A stretch of DNA of 64,000 nt from Gavia stellata. Its lineage: Eukaryota; Chordata; Aves; Gaviiformes; Gaviidae. Shown here one piece after another: positions 24,801 to 36,800 of this stretch. The stretch covers positions 2,852,001 to 2,916,000 of the forward strand of contig NC_082613.1 of the NCBI RefSeq assembly GCF_030936135.1. The letters run 5' to 3'. The stretch's first letter is position 1. Each line of letters starts with the position of its first letter. The notes under the pieces are model-generated. The model searched no databases and had not been told where the DNA came from. It worked only from the letters and a program-made list of their open reading frames with translations. A program made the position numbers and the translations under genes.

Positions 24801-27800
24801 TGACATGCAATCAAGTTTCAACACCCAGAGGTCAGAGCAGATGGAAAGCTATCAAAGAGCAGAGAACTCAGTACTGTTGGGTTAGCAATACCATTCGCTG
24901 TGGTCACTTACAGTTAGCGTTTTCTTGATGTAGGGGGCCCCAGGGGCCAGGAGCTCTTCATTGGTGACGGGTCTCTTTAACACTAGAGCAAAAGGCAACA
25001 GATCCTATCAGAATCAAGGGTTTCATACAGTAAAGTGCATAACAAGGCAGCCTGGGGATTACCATGGGCTGGAGAACAGATGTTAGAACCAGCCACAGTT
25101 ACTGCACACAGAAATCTTGGCATTCAGCTCAATGTTTTTCAAAACACTTCTACAACTTTTCAAATCGAGACTCAGAGGTGAGGCTGACCCTCTCCGCTTG
25201 CAAGTCACCACACTGACAGTGGATGGGTTTGGACCTGAGGCTTGAGCTAGCCCGTGCCCTGAAGGAACAGACATATCCTGTGCAACGACAGGGCAACGCA
25301 GAGGCCCAGACCTGATTTGGGGTTGCACTCAGCCACAGGAGGGAATACCAACGTAGGAGTAGTGCTGAAGTAGGGGTTGGAGTTTCCAGCGAGGGAAGTG
25401 ATGCTGCTCCTTCGAACCGCTGAGACGATTTTGATCTCCTTGTTGGTCTGGACTGAAAGAGGCAAAAATAACAATTACCCAAGGAAGGAACAGACTAGTT
25501 TAAAATAACAAACTTCCCCCACCAGCCTGACCCACATCTTAAAGGTAAGCATGCACTGAAAATAGCATTTGAGCTTAGAAAGAATAAACCTAGCTTCAAA
25601 GAAAGATTAAGAGCTGAGTTGATGGTAAGTTGAGTTATTTTCCTGGGATGGGGAGCTGTGATAGAGACTGCAACTGCATGATGGCATGCACCACAAACAG
25701 ATGGGCGGTCACTTCATAGGATGCCTGAAGGAACACCCTACTCTCTGCCTGAGCAACACCCTCAGCCCTGGGATACTCTGGTAATGTAATCCTTGCTTTC
25801 ACACCCCTCCTCAAACACATCCGCAGTTACCAGAGAGAAAGCTGGTGTTGCCTGGGTCCGGGTTGAGCTTGCGAAGACAGAAGGGACTGTCTGGGCTCTC
25901 GGAGAGGGCACGAGAAGAGTTTTCATTGAGTAACTCTGTGAGACGACGCCTCCGTCGAAAGTTGGTCCAGAATTGGTAGAGGACATCGCTGTCAAAGAAG
26001 TGATGCCTATTGGAGACTAGGAGAGAACAGGGGAGGAGGGAGAGGCTGAGGGCGTGCAGAAAATACATAGCAAATATACTGAGGGACCCGGATGAATTGC
26101 TTTTAATGTCTCTGTGTTCTATTGCAGTTTTTCCAACTGAGAACGCTACCTGCAGGGAAGAAGGAACAGCAGGACCACCTCCCCAAGAGGTGCCATCTCC
26201 CTGGGGTGCACCACCGAGTCACAGCCCTCTACCTGCCCCTATCCCAAGACTCTCAGAGGACTCCCTGCCTTCCGAATTGGAAGTTTAATTCGTGCAGATG
26301 GTTATGATTGCCAGCCAAGCGGAGCTAAACATTACATCCTCACAACCCAGCGCTCAAAAGCCCAGGGGTCGATGCCAGTCCTGTGGCCAGAGGCTTTGAA
26401 GAACTGAAGAGCAATAGCTCAGATTTCAGCTCAAAGCCTTTGTGGGTGGTGAAAGATTGCTCCGCTTTCAAAGGTCACCAGCTCCAAACATAGAACTAAA
26501 GGGCCCCATTGCCATCTCCAAGTGGGCACTTGACCAGCACTTGTTGCATGACATGAATGGGGATTTGTTCCCAGCACAGCCTCGACAGCTATGCTTATCT
26601 CTTGCTTTCCATCCCAGCTCCAGGCGGACCTTTGGCTCACCGTGCTGAATGATCCCATGCTCCAGCAGCGCCCGTCCCAGCTCCACTGCTTCTTTTCGGC
26701 TCTCCGCTTCTCCCTCCTGAACGAGCCAGTCGATCATCTCACAGCCCAGGAAAGTCCTCTGGTACTTCACCGAGTTCTCCTCTCTCACCTTCAGAATTGA
26801 CTCTTCCACGCTCACCAGCCTGGCACAGAGGTGGGACAAGGCTCCCGTGATGCCGTACAGCCCCGCCGTCCCAGCCAGGAGCTGCAGCCAGCAGAAGCAA
26901 GGCCAAGCGAAGCAGGCAAAGCATTACAGCCAAAACATTGCTGCCTGGGAGCAGTGAGAAGGGAGGGAGAAATGCAGAGCTGCAGTCAGGCAGCTTTGTA
27001 AATCCTCATCACAGCGGAGGAAGCAACTTCAGCAAAACCAGTTCAGCTGCGACCTCAGCTAAAGACCGCAGGGGAAAGCCAAGCAAGCAACCGAATGTGA
27101 ACAACCACCGGCAGATAGTCCAAATTGATGGAGAAGGTGTGTTTCAGTAAACACATACTCAGTTTGCAGCACATATGAGAGCTAAATCCAGCGTCTCCAC
27201 GAGAGGGTGCAGGGGGTTCAGCCATGAGACGCGCTGGATGCTCTCCCCGCGGCCACCACTGCCGAGCAAAAGTGAAGTACCAAGGATGGATGTCTGCCAG
27301 AGGGGCAGGGAGACAGCCGAAATCACCGCCCGCCTGGCTGAAGGTCTTTAACCTCAGTGCCAGTTTGTGAATCAGATTGCCAGGGTTTGAGGACGGAGAA
27401 GATGGGAAGAGGCTGTTAAAGGAAACGGGTCCAGAGGGTGGTCTGTGGTTGAACCCAGTCGAACAAGAGGACTCGTGAGGTGCCTGGGAAGATGGCTTGG
27501 ATTTAGGACCAGAAACAATTGACACAAAGAAAACTAAACACTTGGAGGTGGAAGGAGAATTAGTTTTTCCATTACAAATTTTGCAAATAATTTAAGCGAG
27601 GTGCAGGGATCCAGGCCCGTGAGGATGCTGAAGATCCTATTCCCCGCTAATTTTGGTGGGATATAAGTCCTAATAGTGCTGGTGGAAGCAGCTCACGCAG
27701 GGAGGCTGGGAGAGCGCTGGGAATAGCCACTGGACGTGCCCATCCTGCGAGCACTCAAATTGCAGACTGGATCCGAGCGCTTCCCTGTATCGGATCCCAG

Positions 27801-30800
27801 AACCTGCACTTGGATTGGAGCCCTTGAAAGCATCCATAAGTTCAGAGTACAGCTCTCATCCCAGCCCCAAAGAGGCCGGCTGTCCTGCGGCTGTGGCAGG
27901 GCTCAGGAACAGCATTTTCTGATGCTGCAGCACAGGGTACAGAGAAGGAAGAGAAGGAAGGAAGGAAGAGAAAAGCCAACTGTAGCCGTGGCTCCCGGCT
28001 GTAGAGCATCAGCAGCAAGCGCAGCCAGCGGACCGCCCTCCCACCGCCCCTTGCTGAGAGTTCCTTTGCAGGGGAAGGACTCACGTACTTCTCATAAAGA
28101 CTCTGCCCTCTCATGAACACCTTCACGTCCTTACTGAGAGGGAAGGTCCCGTCGTCCTTGCGGAAGCGGTACAGAAGCTTGGCGTCCTTGTAGTCCGAGT
28201 GCTCGTCGCAGACTGAAAGGATTTCAGAGCAAGTACATCAGTGCTGCGGGTGTCTGTCAGTCCGTACGGGACAGACAGAGCTGCACAGAGCACAGACTCA
28301 GCAGGGTGTTATCTCCAGGTTAAAAGCTATGAGGGCTGCGTGTGATGTCCTTCTCTGTGCCCCACATACCATGCAGCAACCAGCATCCAAGGTTTCGGTC
28401 CCCAAATTAGGTGCTTATGAATGGTGCTGGTGGGAGAGGTCAGTCCCACTGAAGAGACCCTGGGAAAGCCTGAGTTCGAGTCTACATTTTGAGCCAGACA
28501 CCAAAAGGTTCATTAGAACAAACTGGGAAGTTTTTTGGTTTAGGGTTTTTTTGTTGTTGGTTTTGGGGTTTTTGTTTGGTCGTTTTTTTTAATTTAAACA
28601 TCGATGTTTTCATCTAGACTAAAAGAAAACAAAAGTAATTGTCCCAATCAGCTTTTTTTAGAAAGCTACTGCCATGTGTAAGTAGACTAGGAGGACAGGA
28701 GGAAAAAACCCCACACTACATCCAAAACCCCATAAAATTCACTTCCATCCCTGTAAAAAATACTTGTCAGCTAAAACGTATAACGACACCAACTTTTCCA
28801 CAGCGTTTTGTGCCAACCCTGCCCAATTCATTTGCATGGCAGACTGACCTCGAGAGAGAAATTTTTCTTCAAAGCTAGGTGCATACAACTGGAAAAATCT
28901 CATCTATACGAAAAGCTTCCGTTTAATCTTGGGGATGAGCACACAATCTGTAAATGCGTGGCTGTTAAGTGCATGCAAGGTAAATACTTGGGATACACCT
29001 TTGAGATAAACTTGCCTGCAACAGATCCCTAGACTACAAGTCGGAAAAAACAACAAAAACAAAAAAACAGCCCCCCCCAAAAAAAAATATTAAAAAAAAA
29101 AAAAAATCAATCACAGTCCAGCTCTCAAATCGGAGAAGCTTCAGCAGTAAAAAAACCAAAGTAAAGAATATGCCCAGAAAACAAAGAAAATTAGTCAAAG
29201 GAGGAAAAAACCTCACAAAGATTTCCTTGCTAAAGTGACGTAATCCACTAGAGTGAAATTCAAAGGATGCAAGATATTTCTTGTGAAAATTTTAACACTT
29301 GTTTATTCTTCTGAGCAGACTGGCAAAACTTCATTCCCCTTTTGGTGAGCAGCTCAATGCTAAAAACTGTCAGATTATCAGAGTTCATTCCTCCTGAGCA
29401 GTTGTCTTGGTGTGAAATGAGGATGCTAAAGCCCACCACACATCAAGCAAGAAGGCAGGTCAAGAAGGTTGTTTTAAAAAGTGAAAGTTTGCATCTTAAC
29501 AACTCCCAGGAGCAATGATTCAGATGTCATTGCAATGAGGAACTGAACGTAAAACTGTACAGGACTGCGCCCATAGAAAACCAAGGCATTTTTGCTATTT
29601 GAAGACCAATTTCAACATGTTTCCAGCACGTAATAGAATAAGAGCTCAAACCACATCAGACCATTAAGAGGCAGCACAAACAATGATCTTCATGAGATAA
29701 TTATCGTCTTCTGGATCCCAGCGGAAAAGAGGGTAAACATTTTAGACAGCCAATTGCAAAGCACTTAGCAGAGTGCTGCGGTTAGCAGGCAGCCCCGTTT
29801 CCATAGGACTAACAAAAATTAATGGTCATAAGGCAAGTGGGAAAGTCAACTTCTGTGTCATGCCAGGAATTATCAGAGAAGCAGGAGGGACGCGTCCGCG
29901 ATAAGCAATCAAAACAGCACTGGTAGCCAGTGCTGCACAGGTTTAATTAGCTAATGGATTTCTTTGAAACTGTCGGCTGGAGAGATGGAAAAATAATCAG
30001 TTTTAAGTGTTAATGGTTAACTGAGAACTCACTGCTTCAGCTTTACGCTTTTGTGATAAAGCACAGCAGCAGTTTATTTTTATTTGAGGCAGCTTAATGT
30101 AAAGGGCATTAACCTCAGCAAGTAGCAGATGGCAACAGAGAGTGTTTGCATTGCAGTGGTCCATAGCAGCTATTTCCGGACCTTCGAGAAGAGGGGGAAA
30201 GAGAGGGCTGGATTTGGTATGGTTGTCATCTGCTTCTGTCCTCAGCTTCATCCTCTTGTGACAAACTACCACCCAACTCCAGGTTACCGTAGCTCGTGTC
30301 ACAAAGACTTGGGAGCAAGAGAGCTCAGCCAAGAGGCAGCAGCTCAGCCACAACCCTTCCCACCGAGGGCAGCGGTCTCCCAGGCCTGTTCAAAAATCCA
30401 GGACTTTTGTTCCTGATTGGGCCTGAAAAATCACATGGAAAGAAACAGCTCTTTGCTAATATAAAGCATTAGTGTCCCGTTGTTATACCGGGACCAAGGG
30501 CTACCAAGGGCTGAACGCTGGGGATTGCTCTGCAGCTCGGAGACAGGCACAGACCACAGGACATGACCAGAGTTAATCCAAAACGGCTGGAAGTTCCAAA
30601 TAATTTTTAAAAAGAACAAAGCCTGAACACTAAGAGCTGGGCTTGACCACCAAGCTGCTTTTTCCTTCCCCCCTCCTTTTTCTTCCTTTTTTTTTTTTTC
30701 CTTTTGACAGGTTCCACAGACAAGCCTTTGAAATGGCATCACACACTTAATTCCCAAGGGAGGCATTCCTACAGGATTGCTTCAGCCCCAGGTTTACAGG

Positions 30801-33800
30801 TACCAGATGACTTTTTGCTTTGAGTGGTGTTAAACCCACACCCCTATTTGTCTCACCAGAGCATGGATGGGCAAACTGAGGAACCCTGGGCTCTTATGGT
30901 AAAAAAAAATTAATTTCCTGCAGATGTGAAACGTGTGATAACATTCAGCTTCCACATCAGCATGACACAATCATGAGCTAGACTAGCTTCTGTAAAAATA
31001 TCCACCACCGGCTGCCGATGCAGTTGCTGTAGGGCAATATAGGTCAGGCATTACACAGAATCACTACGGTTGGAAGTGACCTGTAGGATCATCAAGTCCA
31101 ACCACCACCCCAACCCCACCATGCCCACTAAACCATGTCCCGCAGTGCCTCGTCCACACCTTCCTTGAACCCCTCCAGTGATGGTGACTCCACCACCTCC
31201 CTGGACAGCCTCTTCCAATGCTTCACCACTCTCTCAGGAAAGAAATTTTTCCTAATACCCAGCCTGAAGCTCCCCTGGCGCAACTTGAAGCCATTTCCTC
31301 TTGTCCTGCCGCTGTCACTTGGGAGAAGAGACCAACACCCACCTCACCACAACCCCCTTTCAGGTAGTTGTGGAGGGTGATGAGGTCTCCCCTCAGCCTC
31401 CTCTTCTCCAGACTGAACAACCCCAGCTCCCTCAGCCGCTCCTCATCAGACTTGTGCTCCAGACCTCTCACCAGCTCTGTCGCCCTTCTCTGGACACACT
31501 CCAGCGCCTCAATGTCCTTCTTGGAGTGAGGAGCCCACTTGCTTTCAAATAAGAGCCACTTCAGGTGCTGTTTTACCAGCGCACAGCCCAAATCCCTTTT
31601 CCGAGGGGCAAGGAACTGGTACATCCCCCAAAGCACTGCAGATTCACACAGATCCAACCCCATAGAGCCTCGTGCCTGCCCATCACCTCCCAGCTTCTCC
31701 AGGAGCCCTCACCCACAGGAGGGTCTTGAACAGGGACCTGACCATGCTTCCGTATCCTGGGCTGATGGACACACGTGGTGACCAGATACACAGCCACCTC
31801 CCCAGGGAGATTCAGCGGGTAGCGGAGAAACCCACACACCGTGATGGATGATGTAATGGTCCATCAGCTTCTGCATGAGGCGGATGCCCGTCTCTCGGTC
31901 CGGCGCTTCTTTGTGGTCAATCAGCCAGTCTGTGAGCTCCTTCGCCACGAAGCAGTTTGGGTACGTTCGGAGGTGGTAACGTCTGTCCTTAATGAGCTTC
32001 CCATCATGGAGGCGAAGCCTAGAGAGAAAGACAGCCATTGAGCATAGCTGATGTTACAGGGGAATTTGGGTCTAATAGCCCAGAGGCTGCCCAGCCTGGA
32101 GAAACCACTGATGATTTGGGACTTCTGGCAAGCATCCAGCAACTTATAAATTCAGCCAGCCCTCTTGGCTTTGCAAGGCTGCATCAGTCAATCCTAAGGA
32201 GCCTCCTTCAACATCCCCTTCTTTCCTCCTATCCCTACGCAGATTATATAATTCTCTGCACCAGACTTAGTCTGAACCATACATGTCTTTTTGTTCTAGA
32301 CAAGCCTCTAAATATACACAGCAGCCTACTGAAACTTGTGAAGAAGGGCCAAAACACAGCAAAAAAAAATAGTACATATATTTGCCATCTTGGCGCGATC
32401 CTGTGTCTAGTTTTCCTTCCCCATAATCATGAAAGCAGGGATGTAGCTGGCCCCAGGACAAAGTCTTAGTCATAGCTCAGGATGGGAGCAGTAACAGCAG
32501 CACTTGTTTCTTCTGCATGTGTCTAAGAGATGAGTGCCAGGTGCATCCCGTGCTAATCCGTGTACCCACTAAAACACAGCAACAGTGGACAACTGTCCTG
32601 ATATTTTCTGGTTCAAACTGGGATAGACTGGGACAGAGCTTACCAGAACAATAAGCATCCTATCCTGAAAGGCCTGGCGTTATGCCTAGTCTGTGATTCC
32701 AACGGAAAGATATATATGGGTGAAGGTTACTCAGGTGAGTATGGCTTTGACTTTTAAAAGGACCTTAACGACTGAGCAAGCCACAAGGCACAGAGATCTT
32801 ATGTGTCCAAGCCAAAGCCAACCCAACTTGGCAGGAGATCTGTCCAGGAGCCAAACTTTTGCCCTGTAGTCATGACTGTTCCCAAAATACTAACACTGGA
32901 AAATGCCCAGTGCATGGAGCAGACTCAGAGGGGAGATGTTTAATTAATTATCTCCTCTGTAACTCCAGGATGTTGCTGGTTTCAAATTATTCACTTCGAT
33001 TCACAGGTTTGCCCCAGGCCAGTATATTTTACAAAGATATTAATCACGGCAGCCTTTCTTTATTTAATGCCTCACGTTCTTCTGTTCTTTTTGAAGAAGT
33101 TATGTGTACACCACATGACGTTGGGCAACAGTTTCAGGCACCCTACGAGAAGTTTTAAATATCCTAAAAAGCTATCAGATAATAATGGGTTATCCTATAT
33201 TTTAGGATTTACAAATACTAGGGTCTCAAAAGTCTTAAGATAAAACCTTTTGTTGAATGAAGATTTAGTAATTGAGTGATGTAATTAATGCTTAGGCTAC
33301 TATGAGTCAAAATAACTCTCTATATTTTCAGACCTCCCAGGTAACTGAAAAAATAAACAAAAGATTCATGCAGAACCAGCTCCTGGTCTTGCTTTTGACT
33401 GGCCTCCCTCAAATATCAACATCTATATTCAGTATTTTACTCCCTCTACACCTGGAAGATTCGTCCCCACAAGTGACGAGCAGCCATTCCACATATGGAT
33501 GTTACCTGAACAGAACAGTCCACCCTACGACAGACAGCTGCCTGCTATTTTTAGAGTTTTTAGCTTTTTCCTTTACTTCACAGTCCACTGTCAAAATGCA
33601 ATCAGACCCAGGCAGCAGCAACCGCAAACAGAGAGGCTGCCCACCCCGACATCCCTCTGCTATGGCAGAAGACAAGCAGTTATTTTTGATATGCTTCCAT
33701 CCCTTAGTAATCAGCAAGTAAGATGCCACTTTAGAGGCATGTTTGGTAGAGATAAGAAATGTTTAACCAAGAGTACTCTATTGCTATCAAGAGCCTGCAG

Positions 33801-36800
33801 GAGTCTATAAAGACTATATATAAATATATACACACACCCCCCTTCACCCACAATAACACATAGACCATAATCACACAAGGCCTGAATAGAAACTGGTTGG
33901 GAGGATACTATTTCCCCCACAGGTCTTTTTTTATCACATTTCAGAATACTGCAGAAAATGCACAGATCTTGGGGGGGTGGGGGGGGGGTGGGGAAGAGAT
34001 TTTCAGCAAACAATCCTACTAAAACCTAGGATTTAAAAAAAAAAAAAAAATTAAAAATACACTTATTCTGAAACTGCTCTATTGGGAACAAGTGCCAGGA
34101 CAGGAATTAAGTGGTATTTAAGGACTTCTGGAGCAGCAGTGTCTTGGACCTTCTTTTTTTTAAGTTTGTGACAAGTTTGCCCTCTTGCCCACAGACCCAG
34201 GGCGGCGGAAGATGCACAGCTCGAGTGTCCTTGTGGTCTTTTCACTTTCCTCTTGTTTACTGTTTCCCACCAACTACGAGGAGACATGTTCTGTCCTTCA
34301 GACACAGAAGGACGTAACGCCAGCTGCGTCTTCGAACAGCTCAGCTGACACCCTCTACAAATCAGTCCATGTATGACGTTGCAAAAACAAAGCCAGCAGT
34401 GAAGCTATGAGTGGTTTATAATCGTGCTTCCAGATAAAAAAAAATTAAGGAAGGATGTGTAATGCAGTGTTATGAGTTTTCTAGATGCCAAAACCTACCC
34501 CCTGTACATATTACTTCTTCAAAAGAAAAAAAAAGGCAGACTAATGCAAGGATAAAGTGCTTGCTGGAATGCAAGAGTCGACTCTTAGGAAATACGCCTC
34601 GCTTGGGAGTCGGTGTGCTGCTTTCGCGTGCGTTTGCTTTGGGTAGGCTGTGTTGGGTAACCAATTTATTTCTTTGTCAAGGTCACAGCAAAAGCATCAT
34701 TATTCATCCTGTGTAACCTTGTTGAAAGGCAGAGCCGCAGCAGTGTAAATAGAAGAAAAAAGAAACAACAAACACAAAAAACAAAACATAAACCTCTAGG
34801 GAATCAAGAGTTCAAGTCACTTCAGCAGTTACAAACACAACTTCCCTGCTCCGCTGGCAGGCCAGCACTTTCCCAGCAGCGTTAACGGATGTCCACTGCG
34901 GGAGAGCAACCCAAGGAGCTCCTCTCTCGATTACTTCTGTGTGTTCACACTTCACACAATTTCAGAACCGAGGGTCTAAATCAGGGGCTTACGCCGAAGC
35001 AAAGGGCTTTCTTGTGTTGGAGAAGGTGCTACTTTCACTGTATCGCAGTTCCACAGCCAGAGCAATCCCTAGAGCGATAGCTATTCTGCACCAAGCACCC
35101 ACATGTGCCTGCATGGAGTGGGAATGTCTCCCTGGGGCGCTTTCCATCACCTCCTACCCATGCAAACAGATCCTGAGCATCTCAAATGCCAAGGTGGATC
35201 TTTCAAGGATATTAACTCCGGTTTGCACTCTCACAGCGGTTAAGTACAAACAAATGGCCCTGGAAAGATGCATCACCCAAAGGATCTTTTCTGTTCCTAT
35301 CTTTACAGAAAAAAAACAAACCCAAAACCAAACAAAAAACCCCAAACAAACAAACAACTAAGTGCTCAGTAAAAGGCAGCGACAGCCACAACAACGTATC
35401 TGCAAAATATCTGCTGGAGAGGCACGTTCAGGCAAAAGGAGCACTGCAAACAGGCTCAGCAAAACCCAGCTTGCTGCACTCCCGGTCTGCAAAAGCACCA
35501 GCGCATTCAGGGGGAGAGGGGAGAGCTTCGCACGCCTGTGGCAGCCTACCTAAAGTGATACAGAGATGTTTTCTTTTCCTGCTTGTATTTAAATGTATAT
35601 ATAGGAAAAAGGGACTTAAAACGCAAAAAGAAATCCCGGCAAGCACAAGTCTATTCCCAGTCCTCGCTTTCACCAGTAATGAAAATTTAATAATAGGCTT
35701 TTTAAGGTCATTCTGATCATATAGTCTGGTCTTTTGAATAATGTAGCCCAGAGACATTCACCTGGTGACCGCCACATCAAGCAGTGTCCACGATTCCTCC
35801 AGGAAGACATCCCCACTTCATGAGATTCAAGGTCAACAGAGAATGACCAAACCTCCTGTGGACCCAAGATTTTTGGCCAGAAATACAAATGTTGGCATGT
35901 TCAGCTACACACCTCTAAGTGAGCCCAATTGCCAGAGTATGAGCACTTTATTTAACAGCGTCTCAATTTGATTATCCAAATAAAACAGTCAGCACCGTTG
36001 AAAATTTTGGGTGGTGGCTGAAATCAAAATTTTGTTCTTTGTAGGAAAAAACCTTCCTTCTCCTCTCACTTTTTCTGTCCAAGACATAAATTTACCAAGT
36101 GTCTTTTACATTGAAGAGTGATTAATGCAGCTTAACAGAGTTATTAGAGAACAGCTGGTTCACTTGACCATGAGGCATACCCAGAAGAGAGAGTGCACAA
36201 AGGCTTGTCTGAACTTGAGAAACTCCGATTACAGCAGGGTGTGAATTCAAAGCTGTTCCAGAATATCTCTGGGCAGATAAGCCATATGTCACAATTAGAA
36301 ATGGCTGATTGGGCCCCTCTTACAGAATGCCACCCAGGAACACACAATGCCCAGTAGAAGCGGTGTGATTTTCATGCAAGTTTATACATCTAAAACAGAA
36401 AGACCGACAGCAGGAGATGTGAGGAATGAGTCTGAGATAGCAGCCTCGTCAAACCCAAGACCAAAATATCAGGGGAAATTACCTTCATCTTTTTGATGGG
36501 GAGAGACTCAAGACCCCAAACTCCTCTTCCCCTTCCATGGACTAGGAAGCAGTGTCCCCATGGAAGCGAAGGGACCCTGGCAGACAGACAGCCCCAAGCC
36601 CAGCAGCCAGTCTCCTCTCAAATCCTTTAGGATCTGTTTCGTTCCCGGCCAACCCCACGAAGCATTCCCTCACCCCTCATTTGTGCAGCTATTTCTGGCT
36701 GGGAAACGCATCCTGACACTGAACAGACTCATCCCTCCGGCCAAACCAAACTCAGAGGGATTTGCAAATTTGCTGGGAAGCCAAAGAACTGTAAAGATGG

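Larger units (their letters stand above)
22137..31839 (-). other. DEPTOR-like introns 2-8
   Basis: The gaps between exons 2 and 9 range from about 330 bases (24983-25311) to about 3.6 kb (28213-31839). They show no additional in-phase exon. The largest holds an A-rich tract at 29046-29106 and a CR1 copy at 31054-31585. A GAAG microsatellite lies at about 27945-27972 in intron 3. The plus-strand frame at 23042-23629 is antisense to PDZ exon 8. Confidence 0.8.

Noticed and set aside
27941-27976. Purine-rich GGAA/GAAG tract as a regulatory ETS cluster
   Set aside because: It is a short microsatellite-like repeat inside an intron and nothing else supports a regulatory role.
31223-31663. 146-codon minus-strand frame that could be taken for a gene
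   Set aside because: It is the C-terminal end of the CR1 reverse-transcriptase ORF in a truncated LINE copy; the same protein appears at 40661-41041.
32038-32469. 143-codon plus-strand frame next to the DEP1 exon
   Set aside because: It lies in intron 1, on the opposite strand, with no domain recognised and no splice signals that make sense.
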